NCBI RefSeq assembly: GCF_036010325.1
Contig: NZ_CP108549.1
Span: forward strand, 8,370,001-8,434,000
Direction of reading: 5' to 3'
DNA from: Streptomyces sp. NBC_01210
Lineage (GTDB): Bacteria > Actinomycetota > Actinomycetes > Streptomycetales > Streptomycetaceae
Length of the DNA: 64,000 bases
A program made the position numbers and the translations under genes. Numbering within the stretch: position 1 is the stretch's first letter; the number at the start of each line of letters is the position of its first letter. Shown in pieces: positions 25,940 through 34,946 of this stretch. The notes under the pieces are model-generated. The model ran no database searches. It saw nothing but the letters and a program-made list of their open reading frames with translations, and had not been told where the DNA came from.

Positions 25940-27919
25940 CTACTGACCGCTGTCCGCCACCTCGTCACCGCTCCCGCTCCCGTACTCCGGCTCGGGTACG
26001 GCCGAGGACTGCCTGCCCAGCGCATGTTCGGTGTAGAGGCTCCAGATCCTGTTGGGGTGGCCGTCCCCGATGTGCCGCAGCTTGACCTGCTTCGTGGTCT
26101 TGGCGTCCTCGCCGAAGAGGGCGACCGTGGTGACGAGGTCGGGGGTGGCACCGATGAACCACTCGGCCTTCCTGTCGTCGGTGGGACCCGACGCCGCTGT
26201 GACGATCTGATTGGTCCTGCCCGCCACCTCCGGCCCGACGCCGCCGCGCCGACCGATGCCACGGATGGGCGAGAAGGCGAGGTCGGAGATGACCCGCTCC
26301 GCGGTCCCGGGGTCGATTGCCTGGCCGCCCACCGCGCCCGGCAGCGAGGTGCGCTCCTCGCCGCGCTGCGCCGACTTCACGATCGACGGTGTGACCTTCT
26401 TGCCCTGGTGGTGGAGGGAGGCGTAGACACCGGCCATTTCCAGTGGGCTGACGCCCATCAGTCCCAGCTCCGTGGCGCGCGGTGCCGTGAAGCCGCTGGC
26501 GTCCGGTGCGATGCCGAGGTCTGCGGCGGTCTGCCTGATCTGTTTGAGGCCCCTCTCACTCTGATTCTGCCTCTTGGCCCCCATCACCGCGGCGTAGGCA
26601 ATCGGTTCGAAGGTGGCGCCGGCCTGGTAGTCGGAGCGGGTCGCGTTGCTCAGGTAGTGCTTCATGTAGTCGCGGCCGCCGTAGAGCGCCACGATGCGGC
26701 CGGTCCGCGGATCCACCGAAACTGCTCCGGCCTGCCGGTCCGGGTCCTGCGCCGGTGCGCCGGACGGCGCCTGCCGACCGCTGTCGCTGTTGCTGTCTCC
26801 CGACCGGACCGCCTGTTCCAGTGCCCGCTGTTTGTCCGGTTCGATGTTGAGAGTGATCCGCCAGCCGCCGCCCGCCAGTTCCTGTTCGCTGATGCCCGAG
26901 GCCGTCAGTTCCCGCCGGGCGGCGTCCACCAGATAGCCGGCCTGCCCGGACAGTCCCGCGCCGGGCTGGGGGGCCAGCGGCACGGGAAAGCGCATCCGCT
27001 GCCGCTCGGTCTTGTCCAGCCAGCCCTCGCCGACCATGTTGTCGAGCACATAGCCCCAGCGCTGCAGGACCCGCCGTTTGGCCTCGGGGGCGGCGATGGC
27101 CCAGTCGTACTGGCTGGGTGCCTGCAGCAGCGCGGCGAGGTAGGCGCCCTGCTCGACAGTGAGGTCCTCGACCTCCTTGCCGTAGTAGGCCCGGGCCGCG
27201 GCCTGGATGCCGTAGGCGAGCCGGCCGTAGTAGCTGCTGTTCAGATATCCGGCGAGGATGTCGTCCTTGGAGTTGCTCCGGTCGACCTTCAGGGAGATGA
27301 CCAGTTCCTTCAACTTGCGGGTGGCGGTCTGTTCCTGGCTGAGGTAGTAGTTCTTGACGTACTGCTGCGTGATGGTCGATCCGCCCTGTGTGCCCTGTCC
27401 CGTCAGCGTGTTGACGATGCCGCGGGCGGTGCCGGTCAGCGAGATGCCGGAGTCGCTGTAGAAGTCCTTGTTCTCGGCCGCGACGAACGCGTATCGCACA
27501 TCCTTCGGCACTCGGTCGAGCGGAACCGTCTCCCGGTTGATCTCCCCGGTCCGGGCGAGACGGGAGCCGTCGCTGTACAGAAAGACGTTGCTCTGCGCCT
27601 TCGCCAGATCGTTGGCCCGGGGGATGTCGATGGCGAAGTAGAGAACGGTGAACGCGCCGGTCACCAGGGCGCACAGGACGATCACACAGGCGAGTGCCTT
27701 GCGCCAGCTGACGAACCGGCGAAAGCCCGTCCGCTTCCCGGGCCTTCGCGACCGCCCGGACTTCCTGCGCCCGCGCCGCCCGCCGCTGTCCCGGTCGCCG
27801 GTCTTCGCCGGTTCTCTCAGCGCGTCGTCCGTATCGGCCTCGCGGGCCGCACCGGCCCAGCTCGCTGTCAGCTGATCCGCGGTCCGGTCGGGACTGTGCC
27901 TGATACGCATGGGCGCCAT
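25940..27919 (-). CDS. Class A PBP with intact glycosyltransferase and degenerate transpeptidase domain
   Basis: The 659-residue protein has a basic cytoplasmic tail, a membrane anchor at about 74-97 and a GT51 domain. The catalytic Glu149 lies in AENKDFY, GGSTITQQ is at 179-186, then RKLKEL and ILAGYLN. The C-terminal domain aligns with penicillin-binding transpeptidases, but the SxxK active site reads ATFE at 435-438. The SxN region is missing (sequence runs AKRQNQSERGLKQ), and the KTG triad reads RTN at 568-570. It should polymerise glycan strands without cross-linking and should not be acylated by beta-lactams at the usual serine. The HK gene lies upstream in the same orientation with a 92-nt gap. 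Confidence 0.9.
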   Translation of the reverse strand: MAPMRIRHSPDRTADQLTASWAGAAREADTDDALREPAKTGDRDSGGRRGRRKSGRSRRPGKRTGFRRFVSWRKALACVIVLCALVTGAFTVLYFAIDIPRANDLAKAQSNVFLYSDGSRLARTGEINRETVPLDRVPKDVRYAFVAAENKDFYSDSGISLTGTARGIVNTLTGQGTQGGSTITQQYVKNYYLSQEQTATRKLKELVISLKVDRSNSKDDILAGYLNSSYYGRLAYGIQAAARAYYGKEVEDLTVEQGAYLAALLQAPSQYDWAIAAPEAKRRVLQRWGYVLDNMVGEGWLDKTERQRMRFPVPLAPQPGAGLSGQAGYLVDAARRELTASGISEQELAGGGWRITLNIEPDKQRALEQAVRSGDSNSDSGRQAPSGAPAQDPDRQAGAVSVDPRTGRIVALYGGRDYMKHYLSNATRSDYQAGATFEPIAYAAVMGAKRQNQSERGLKQIRQTAADLGIAPDASGFTAPRATELGLMGVSPLEMAGVYASLHHQGKKVTPSIVKSAQRGEERTSLPGAVGGQAIDPGTAERVISDLAFSPIRGIGRRGGVGPEVAGRTNQIVTAASGPTDDRKAEWFIGATPDLVTTVALFGEDAKTTKQVKLRHIGDGHPNRIWSLYTEHALGRQSSAVPEPEYGSGSGDEVADSGQ

Positions 27920-28011
27920 CCTCGACGCCGAAGATCTTTGTCAACCAAAAGGAAGACTTCGGCTGGGACACGGAGTTGTATCAGCTGTGTATCGGCCCCG
28001 GATCGCCCCGG

Positions 28012-29283
28012 TTAAATGTCCGTCTCCGTCTCCGGACCGCACGCGGTGTCCGGGCCGAGGCCTGGGAGGTGGAGTACGGCGACGGCACCGCCGCCAGGTG
28101 CATTGGTGAACTTCAAGGTGGCGCCGATCACTTCGGCCTGGCCGAGCGCGATGGTCAGCCCCAGCCCGTGACCGGTGCCGCGGGCGCGCGCTCCGGTGCG
28201 GAAGCGCTGCGGCCCGTCTCTGAGCATGGTGTCCGGATAGCCGGGGCCACGGTCCTCGACGGTCACGGTGCGGCCGTCCGCGGTGACCGTGACGGTGACC
28301 GGAGGACGCCCGTGCCGGTGCGCGTTGACGATCAGATTGGTGAGGATGCGCTCCAGCCGGCGCGCGTCGGTCCAGACTTTCGCCTCCCCACCTGCCGCGG
28401 ACGGCCCCTCCGTAAGAAGGTGTACGGACAGGCCGGCGCGGGCGACGATCTCCTCGACGAGGGCTCCGACCGGGCAGCGGGACAGATCCGCCTGTTCCGC
28501 TCCTGCGTCCAGCCGGGAGATCTCCAGCAGTTCCTCGACCAGCGCGGCCAGTACCCGTACACGGTCGCGTACATAGCCGGCCGCCTCCCCCTCGGGGAGC
28601 AGTTCGCCGGCGGTGACCAGGCCCATGAGCGGGGTGCGCAGTTCATGGGCGACGTCGGCGGTGAAACGCTGCTCACCGCGCAGCCGTTCCTGCAGAGCGG
28701 CGGCCATCGTGTCCACGGCGGCGGAAATCTCGGCGATCTCGTCGCGCGGGCGGGTTGCGGCGCGGATCCGGGCATCGAGGTCTCCGGCCGCGATTCGCCG
28801 GGCGGTGCCGGCGGCGGTGCGCAACCGGCGGCTCATCCGTCCGGCGGTCAGTACGCCGAGCGGCAGCACCACCGCTGTGGTGAACACACTGGCCCAGGCG
28901 ATGCTGGTATCGAGGGCGCGGATGTCCCGCATGGTGGTGCTCATATCGACGCGGACGGACAGCACTTGGCCACCTGCCGGACGGGCAGCCCACATTGCGG
29001 GCCTTTCCTCTGCGGTGGTGAACTCCGTTCCCTGGCGGCCTTTCGCCACCAGCCCCCGCAAGCCGCCGGGCAGGCCCGGAGCGTCGAGTGCGGCGCCCGT
29101 GCCCTGCACCGCGCCCGTGCGGGCGTAGGTGACGGCCGCACGGTCGAGGGTCGTACGGGCGCTGTCGCGGGCCTGCGACAGTTCACGGTCGCGCGAGGCA
29201 TGGTCGACCAGCACGCCGACGGCTGCGGCGACAGCGCAGATGGCCACGGCGACCAGGGCGGCGATCCGCCATCTCAGTGCCAT
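28012..29283 (-). CDS. Sensor histidine kinase, CseC-like
   Basis: The 423-residue kinase has a first membrane helix (about 7-28), an extracytoplasmic domain, a second helix near residues 150-170 and a HAMP domain. The phospho-acceptor motif is FTADVAHELRTPL, and the ATPase boxes are NLIVNAHRHG (N), VEDRGPGYP (G1) and GTGHGLGLTIA (G2). ATG 29283 is one base after the stop of the response-regulator gene. With the regulator and the lipoprotein upstream it copies the cseA-cseB-cseC order that senses envelope stress in Streptomyces, but the sigma factor gene sigE is absent here. The ligand is unknown. Confidence 0.9.
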   Translation of the reverse strand: MALRWRIAALVAVAICAVAAAVGVLVDHASRDRELSQARDSARTTLDRAAVTYARTGAVQGTGAALDAPGLPGGLRGLVAKGRQGTEFTTAEERPAMWAARPAGGQVLSVRVDMSTTMRDIRALDTSIAWASVFTTAVVLPLGVLTAGRMSRRLRTAAGTARRIAAGDLDARIRAATRPRDEIAEISAAVDTMAAALQERLRGEQRFTADVAHELRTPLMGLVTAGELLPEGEAAGYVRDRVRVLAALVEELLEISRLDAGAEQADLSRCPVGALVEEIVARAGLSVHLLTEGPSAAGGEAKVWTDARRLERILTNLIVNAHRHGRPPVTVTVTADGRTVTVEDRGPGYPDTMLRDGPQRFRTGARARGTGHGLGLTIALGQAEVIGATLKFTNAPGGGAVAVLHLPGLGPDTACGPETETDI

Positions 29284-29284
29284 C

Positions 29285-30040
29285 TCAGCGCCGCAGTTTG
29301 TAGCCGAAGCCGCGGACCGTCTCGATCCGTTCGGCGCCGATCTTCGCCCGCAGGCGCTGTACATGGAGGTCGACCACGCGGGTGTCGCCGTGCCAGGCGT
29401 GGTCCCATACCCGGCTGAGCAGCGTACGGCGCTCCAGAACGACGCCGGGCGACGCCGCGAATTCGAGAAGCATCCGAAGTTCGGTCGGGGTCAGGGCGAG
29501 CGCCTGCCCCGCGCGCCATACCTCCATCCCGCGGGTGTCGATGGTCAGATCTCCGAAGACCAGCGTGCTCGTGCCGTCCTCGCTCTCGCTCTCGCTCTCG
29601 CGGTCCGGGCCGGCGGCCGGGGTGAAGGAGGCGCGGCGCAGCAATGAGCGGATTCGCGCGACGAGTACGGCACTCTCGCAGGGTTTGACGACATAGTCGT
29701 CGGCGCCCGCCTCCAGCCCTGACACGACGTCGAGTGCGTCACCGCGTGCGGACATCATCAGGATCGGCGCGAGGCTCAGTTCACGGATTCTGCGGCACAG
29801 CCCGATTCCGTCGAGTTCGGGCAGCATGACATCGAGCAGCAGCAGGTCCGGGCGCCGCTCGCGGAAGATCTCCAGGCCGGTGAGTCCGTCGCCCGCGATG
29901 GAGACGGTGAAGCCGTAGCGCTCCAGCAGCATCCGCACGGTGTTACGGATCACCTCGTCGTCCTCGACGAGCAGCAGATGCGCCTCGGCCGCGGAGCCGG
30001 GCGGGGCGAAGGAGGGTGTCGTCGGCGGTATCGGGGTCAT
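29285..30040 (-). CDS. OmpR-family response regulator, CseB-like
   Basis: This 251-residue regulator has a receiver domain (LLLVEDDEVIR, phospho-Asp in LLLLDVMLPELDG, Thr/Ser switch, Lys in YVVKPCE) and a C-terminal winged helix with ALTPTELRMLLEF and DTRVVDLHVQRLRAKIG. A Ser/Glu repeat (RESESESED) links the domains. The overall resemblance to CseB is strong as I remember that sequence. It is followed by the kinase gene with a 1-nt gap and preceded by a lipoprotein gene 37 nt away. Confidence 0.93.
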   Translation of the reverse strand: MTPIPPTTPSFAPPGSAAEAHLLLVEDDEVIRNTVRMLLERYGFTVSIAGDGLTGLEIFRERRPDLLLLDVMLPELDGIGLCRRIRELSLAPILMMSARGDALDVVSGLEAGADDYVVKPCESAVLVARIRSLLRRASFTPAAGPDRESESESEDGTSTLVFGDLTIDTRGMEVWRAGQALALTPTELRMLLEFAASPGVVLERRTLLSRVWDHAWHGDTRVVDLHVQRLRAKIGAERIETVRGFGYKLRR

Positions 30041-30077
30041 CGGGGTGTCCTTGTCGGCGGGCTCGTGCTCTGCAAGC

Positions 30078-30803
30078 TCATGGACGGACCAGGACTTGGA
30101 CCCGTGCCCGTGCCCGGCTCGGGCCCGTGCCTGAGCCCGTTCCCGCCGGGTCGCCGGCCTGGTCCTGCGGGACGCCCGCGGTCATCACCGCGCCGTTCCA
30201 CCGGTAGCGGGTGGTGAACCGGCCGTCGTCGCCGGTCGAGGTGAGCACCAGGTCGTGGCCAAACGTTTCGCCGGTCAGCCCGATCGGCCCCCAACTGATC
30301 AGCACCGGGCGCACCGTGCCGCCCACGGCCCAGTAGACCTGAATCAGAGTCAGCCCGACCGACTCCTCGTCCAGCGCCACCACCAGCTCGTCCCGGCCGT
30401 CCCCGGTCAGGTCCCGGTAGGCGGGGCTGCGCAGACCGCAGCCGGAGCCGGGGCAGTTCTTCATTGCGGCCCGTACCAACGGCGGCACATTGGGGTCCTT
30501 CTCCAGCAGCTCCTTCACCGCCACCTTCCTGAGCCCGCCCGCGGGCACGGTGATGCCGTCGACGGTCAGGTACCGCTTGTACGAGGGGCTGGACTCGCCT
30601 GCCGCGGGCGGCGACGGTGGGGCGTACTGCGGCCACAGCGGTTGCGGGCTGATGGGCGGCGAGAGTCTGGGCGCCACGCCACCGTCCCGTGCGCCGGTCT
30701 CGGACGCGCAGCCGGCGACCCCGGACAGGGCCGCACCGACGACGAGGGCGGCCAGGAGGGGCCGCCTGTGGTGAAGGGGGCCGGTGCGGGGGAAGCGGCG
30801 CAT
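30078..30803 (-). CDS. Secreted lipoprotein next to a two-component system (CseA-like position)
   Basis: The 241-residue product starts with an arginine-rich segment and a hydrophobic stretch ending in the lipobox LSGVAGC, followed by a low-complexity Pro/Ser region. A globular domain (LTVDGITVPAGGLRK, KNCPGSGCGLRSPAYRDL, GRDELVVALD) and an Arg/Gly/Thr tail follow. The C-terminal section reads like a beta-strand repeat sensing domain. Its position before a CseB/CseC-like pair matches CseA, a lipoprotein that holds down that system, but I cannot show sequence homology. ATG 30803 was chosen because the signal peptide begins there; the frame is open much further upstream. Confidence 0.8.
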   Translation of the reverse strand: MRRFPRTGPLHHRRPLLAALVVGAALSGVAGCASETGARDGGVAPRLSPPISPQPLWPQYAPPSPPAAGESSPSYKRYLTVDGITVPAGGLRKVAVKELLEKDPNVPPLVRAAMKNCPGSGCGLRSPAYRDLTGDGRDELVVALDEESVGLTLIQVYWAVGGTVRPVLISWGPIGLTGETFGHDLVLTSTGDDGRFTTRYRWNGAVMTAGVPQDQAGDPAGTGSGTGPSRARARVQVLVRP

Positions 30804-30898
30804 AGACGCAACAGCGTACCGGCGGCCGTACGAGGGGTAGGCGCGGGCTCGTACCGCCGAGTGGACCGGCTGCGTGCCCGAGCACGCCGCCGGTTGGG

Positions 30899-31798
30899 TC
30901 AGTGGAGCAGCCGCAGTGCGGTGCCTGCGATGCCGAGACTGACCGTCTGGCCCCAGGTGAGGTCCAGCGCGTCGGTCTCGATCCCGTCGCCGAACGCGAC
31001 CAGCCGGTCCGACTCGACGGTCAGCCGCAGCCGTTCCGCGTGTGCCAGTACGCCTTCCACGAGTGTGGTGCCGGTGGCGGGCGACGGCCAGGCCTCCCGT
31101 ACGAACCAGATCAGTTGGGCGTCGGCGGGACCGGGCAGCGGCAGGCTGCTGCCGCGTTGCTGCCACAGGGAGCGCAGCCAGCCGGTGGCGCCGGTGCCGG
31201 TGCCCACCAGGACCCCGGAGGAGGCCTGGGGTTCGGTGCGGGCGGCGTCCGCACCGGTACGCAGCCGGTAGCGGGCGGTCTGGTGGCCGGGCGGGCCGAG
31301 GTAGATCTCGTTGAGGGCGAGCAGCCGCTGGGTGTCGTCGGCGACCGCCTCCACCATGGTGAGTTCGTCGACGGCGCCTCCGCCGGACGCGGCCGCCGGG
31401 AGCAACTTGGCGGCGTCGGCCGCACGGTGGCGTACCAGCACGCCCGGGTTGCGGCCTGGGTCGGTATCGATCCCCACCACCGGCTGACCCGACAGATACT
31501 TGGCGGCGTTGGCCACCAGACCGTCCTGGCCCACCACGACCACCACGTCTTCGGGACCGAAGAGGAAACGGTCGAGGTCCGCGCGTTCCACCCTGGTCTG
31601 CCGCCATGCCAGCGGAACCGCCGCCGCCACATCGGCGAGCGCCCGCCGCGCACGGTGATGCCGCTCGGTCACCTCCTGGATGCTCCGGCCGCGCGAGGAG
31701 AGGAAGAAGTCGGCCTGGCCACGGGTGCCGTGCCGGGCGAGCAACTCCTCGTACTCGGTGGCCCGGTGCACCAGTACCGCGCGCGGCGCGAGACTCAC
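30899..31798 (-). CDS. NAD-kinase-like protein
   Basis: A 299-residue protein with an ATP-NAD kinase-like fold. The GGDGT region reads VVGQDGLVANAAKYL (about residues 88-102), the glycine-rich segment is GTGTGATGW, and a beta-rich second domain follows (RLVAFGDGIETDALDLTWG). The canonical GGDG is altered to GQDG, and nearby residues differ from polyphosphate/ATP NAD kinases, so it may be a non-canonical NAD kinase or a nucleotide sensor. Its start overlaps the stop of the SPFH gene by 4 nt (ATGA), implying coupled translation and a joint role. Confidence 0.7.
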   Translation of the reverse strand: MSLAPRAVLVHRATEYEELLARHGTRGQADFFLSSRGRSIQEVTERHHRARRALADVAAAVPLAWRQTRVERADLDRFLFGPEDVVVVVGQDGLVANAAKYLSGQPVVGIDTDPGRNPGVLVRHRAADAAKLLPAAASGGGAVDELTMVEAVADDTQRLLALNEIYLGPPGHQTARYRLRTGADAARTEPQASSGVLVGTGTGATGWLRSLWQQRGSSLPLPGPADAQLIWFVREAWPSPATGTTLVEGVLAHAERLRLTVESDRLVAFGDGIETDALDLTWGQTVSLGIAGTALRLLH

Positions 31799-32805
31799 GA
31801 CTGCTCGCCGTCGGCCCGGCCGAGCCTGGCCAGCAGGCCGGTGAGGACATCGGGGGAGAGGGTGAGGCTGTCGATGCGCGGCAGGTTCTCGGCGACCCGG
31901 GTCGCGGCCAGCGCGTGCAGAGTGGCGGCGTCCACCTCGGCGTGCACCCGCAGCCAGGCGGCCTGTGCCTGGGCCCGCGCCTGCCCGACGTCGCGTGCCG
32001 CTTCGGCCTCGGCCTTGGCCAGCCGTACCGTGCGTGCGGCCTCGGCCTCGGCCCGTACGGCGTCCGCCGCCGCGTTCTCCTCCGCCTCGCGGCGGGCGTT
32101 GGTGCCGTGCTGCTCGACCAACTGCTCCTCGCGGCGGGCCAGTTCGATCCGGCTGGCCAGTTCGTTCTCGGCGATCGCGCGTTCGCGCTCCACGGCGACG
32201 GCCCGGCGTTCGTACGTCGCCCGGTCCGACTCCTGCTGGATCTGCTCGCGCGCGGGCGTGCGCAGCGCCCGTTCCACCTCCGGTTCCGGGCGGAGGGCGA
32301 CCACGCGGACGGCCACCACGGTGATGCCGGTGGCGGGCAGCCGGGGCTCCGCGGCCAGACCGTCGGTGATCCGCTCCAGGACCGCAGCGACGCCGTCGAC
32401 AAGGGCTGCCGCCAGCGGTGTACGGGCCAGGACGTCCAGCGCGTGCTGCTGTGCGGTCTCGGTGAGCAGGGTGGACAGCTGTTCCAGCGGGGCGCCGCGC
32501 CAGACGCCGGTGTCCGGATCGATCGAGAAGTCCAGACGGGCGGCGGCGGTGGCCGGTTCGCTGATCCGGTACGTCACCGTCGCCTGCACGCTGACGTCCT
32601 GGAAGTCAGACGTGCGGGCGTGGAAGGCCATGGCCAGTTCCCGGTCGTCGACCGGGACTTCGGAGAGCGCTGCGGTCAGCGCACGGAACCAGAAGCTCAG
32701 TCCCGGCCCGTCGTGCACGAGCCGCCCGCGCCGGAAGTGGCGCACATGGGCGGTGGGCGCGGTACGGAGATGGCGCCATCCCAGGCGCTTGATGATGTCG
32801 GCCAT
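31795..32805 (-). CDS. SPFH/Band 7 (stomatin-like) protein
   Basis: The 336-residue product has a Band-7 region (VPVDDRELAMAFHARTSDFQDVSVQATVTYRI) and, from about residue 180, a long coiled coil rich in Ala, Glu and Arg (ERERAIAENELASRIELARREEQ and onward). It lacks a strong N-terminal membrane helix, so peripheral or partner-mediated membrane attachment is likely. Such proteins form oligomeric scaffolds at membrane microdomains. The gene heads a leftward run of five genes, is coupled to the NAD-kinase-like gene and follows a large palindrome. A GGGGGAAG ribosome binding site precedes ATG 32805. Confidence 0.85.
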   Translation of the reverse strand: MADIIKRLGWRHLRTAPTAHVRHFRRGRLVHDGPGLSFWFRALTAALSEVPVDDRELAMAFHARTSDFQDVSVQATVTYRISEPATAAARLDFSIDPDTGVWRGAPLEQLSTLLTETAQQHALDVLARTPLAAALVDGVAAVLERITDGLAAEPRLPATGITVVAVRVVALRPEPEVERALRTPAREQIQQESDRATYERRAVAVERERAIAENELASRIELARREEQLVEQHGTNARREAEENAAADAVRAEAEAARTVRLAKAEAEAARDVGQARAQAQAAWLRVHAEVDAATLHALAATRVAENLPRIDSLTLSPDVLTGLLARLGRADGEQS

Positions 32806-32832
32806 GAAGGCTTCCCCCTTTTTCGTCAGTCA

Positions 32833-32860
32833 GACGATATAGTCCTGGACTGTTATCGTC
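32833..32860. promoter_or_regulatory. 28-bp near-perfect palindrome, probable operator of the SPFH gene
   Basis: GACGATA (32833-32839) and TATCGTC (32854-32860) enclose an inner dyad AGTCC-x-GGACT (32841-32845 and 32847-32851), so nearly the whole 28-bp stretch is two-fold symmetric. It lies 28 nt upstream of the SPFH start, over the expected -10/+1 region. A GntR-, PadR- or TetR-type repressor would fit, but no such gene is adjacent. Confidence 0.75.
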
Positions 32861-32949
32861 AAGGCGACGAAATAGGTGGGGGCCCAGGACGGCTCGGAGG
32901 CGGCCCGCATCCGCGAACCGCCCCCGACACTCCCCTTCGTGCGAGACCG

Positions 32950-34764
32950 TCAGCTCACCGTGACGGGTTCCGCGGCCTCGCTCAGGACCTGTCGGCCGTC
33001 CTGGGCGGTCAGCACCAGGCGTGGCAGGAAGGGTCCTTCCCCATCGAATACATGGGTGACGGTTGCCTCGCTGGTCTCCTGCTCGGTGCCGTCACCGAAG
33101 TACCAGCGATAGCTGTATCCGGCCGGAGGCTCCTTCCCGTCCACGGTCGCGCTCAGGCGAAGCGGGCTCCCGGTGTGCCCGTTCTTCGGGGCGTCCAGCA
33201 GCGCGTGCGGGCCGTCGGCCGGGAGGTGGAACCACTGGCGCAGGCGCGGGTTGAGGAGGAAAGCGTCGGCATACTGACGGGCGCCGACGATGTCCGGATG
33301 GGCCACGGCCGCGGACAGACACTGCGCCGGAGTCCCGCTGAGCTCCGGGCAGGCCCGCGTGCGCAGCGGGAACGCGGGGTCGGAGACCGGAGTGGCCCAG
33401 ACCTTGGAGTGCGGGGCGAGCACGGCATTGTCCCGGGAGAACAGGCCGTCGGCCGCAATCGCGTACGGGCCGTCGGAGGAGGCGGCGTTGGCCGCCGCGG
33501 CCGCCTGCCGGTAGGCGTCGTTGGCCAGTTGGGTGTACTGCTCGTAGCGCTCGGCCACACCGCCGAGCGCGCCCTTGCAGGCGGCCAGCCGGGCACCGGC
33601 AACCCCCGGTGCCGTGCAGGTCTTCACCGGGACGGGTGAACTGCTGCGGCTCAGCGCGTAGTAGAAGTCGGCCACGAGCACCTTGGGCCGCCCCGGCAGC
33701 GAATGCGCCTTCTCGATCGCCGCCTGCATACCGCGGCCGCCGTAGCCGACCTTGGCGCCGCTGAAGTACGGCACATCCTTGGCCGGGTTCTCGGCTGCCG
33801 CGCCGATGCCCGAGCACTCGCGCCGCACGGCCTCGGGCAGCTTCCTCGAGCCCGGCGTGATGCCGACGCCGATGCCGAAGAAGGGGTCGATGTCGTTGAT
33901 GCACCCGTTGACGACGACCAGATCGAGCCCGTATCCGCCCGCCCGCGCCTGCGCGCCCGCCTGTTCCAACTGGCAGAACACGTCCGGCATTTGCTGAGTG
34001 ACCTCGCCGAACTCCATTTCCCCGTCGCCGTCCGGGTCCTGCTTCTCCTGCATCCGCAGGCAGTCGGCGTCGTCGTTGCCCGCGGGCAGCTCGGGTGCGT
34101 CGAGGACCGCGCCGGAGATCGAGTAGTCCATGTGCTGATGTCCCCGGCCGGTCTCGCGGCCGAGCAGCTCACCCGTCAGATAGGGGAACTTCTGGTCGTG
34201 GTCCAGACCCTGCCCCCATACGACGGAGTCGCCGACGGATGCCACGCGCACCGGGTCGCAGCCCCGCCGGACGGTGTCCCGCCAGACCTTTCCGTACGGG
34301 CCGGGCTCCCGTCCGTCCGACGAGTGGAGCACGCGCGCGTCGAACTGCAGCGCCGTGCTCGCCGCCGGTACGCGGTCGAACGGGATACTGAACTCGGCCG
34401 CGGACACGTTCGCGTCCATGACGGTCTGCCCGCCGGCCAGCTGCTCCTGCCCGGCCCGCACCCGCCACTCCACCGTGGCGCCGGCCTTCGCCGCGGCGGG
34501 GTCGTACATCTGCACCCGGCCCCGGACCGGTCCGCTGCACACCGGATTCGGCGTCAGATCCACGTCGAGGACGAGGGGGTACGCGGATCCCGGCAACGCG
34601 GCTGTCTGCGCTGCGGCGGGGTGCCCGCCGAGCAGCTGGCCGAGCAGCGCCGCCGCCGCGGCCACCGCGGCAGCGGAGCGGGCCGTCCGCGGCCCGCGTG
34701 GAGCGGAGCCCCCGCCGCTGCCCCCACGCCTTCGCGCCACCTGCCGCAACCACGTATCTCTCAC
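32950..34764 (-). CDS. Secreted SGNH-hydrolase-like protein with C-terminal PKD domain
   Basis: The 604-residue product has a signal region (Ala-rich helix ending at HPAAAQT) and an N-terminal beta domain. The SGNH core has GDS in VASVGDSVVWGQG and the block-III Asn in VVNGCINDIDP; a His-Pro-Asp (AHPDIVGARQ) supplies the catalytic D-H candidates. A PKD-like domain (YRWYFGDGTEQE) ends the protein. GTG 34764 was chosen over the ATG upstream because AGGGG precedes it and the tail is basic. Probable activity is esterase or lipase-like on an extracellular substrate. PKD domains often bind polymers or cell surfaces. Confidence 0.82.
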   Translation of the reverse strand: MRDTWLRQVARRRGGSGGGSAPRGPRTARSAAAVAAAAALLGQLLGGHPAAAQTAALPGSAYPLVLDVDLTPNPVCSGPVRGRVQMYDPAAAKAGATVEWRVRAGQEQLAGGQTVMDANVSAAEFSIPFDRVPAASTALQFDARVLHSSDGREPGPYGKVWRDTVRRGCDPVRVASVGDSVVWGQGLDHDQKFPYLTGELLGRETGRGHQHMDYSISGAVLDAPELPAGNDDADCLRMQEKQDPDGDGEMEFGEVTQQMPDVFCQLEQAGAQARAGGYGLDLVVVNGCINDIDPFFGIGVGITPGSRKLPEAVRRECSGIGAAAENPAKDVPYFSGAKVGYGGRGMQAAIEKAHSLPGRPKVLVADFYYALSRSSSPVPVKTCTAPGVAGARLAACKGALGGVAERYEQYTQLANDAYRQAAAAANAASSDGPYAIAADGLFSRDNAVLAPHSKVWATPVSDPAFPLRTRACPELSGTPAQCLSAAVAHPDIVGARQYADAFLLNPRLRQWFHLPADGPHALLDAPKNGHTGSPLRLSATVDGKEPPAGYSYRWYFGDGTEQETSEATVTHVFDGEGPFLPRLVLTAQDGRQVLSEAAEPVTVS

Positions 34765-34946
34765 GCCAACGCCCCTGTTTCTGCTGCTGTTTCGGTCCGC
34801 GGGGAGCCAACTGAACCCCGCATCAGTAGGGATCATGGCAGTCGGAAACGGGCGTGAAACGCGCGCAGGGGACCAAGCGCGGTGAGACTGGTCACTTACC
34901 CACCGTTACTTCATTTCCGGCCCGAGACAGCCGAATTCAGCCGCAC

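Noticed and set aside
30078..32402. A 774-residue frame ending in the lipoprotein
   Set aside because: The upstream part is antisense or out-of-frame to SPFH and NAD-kinase-like genes; the lipoprotein begins at 30803.
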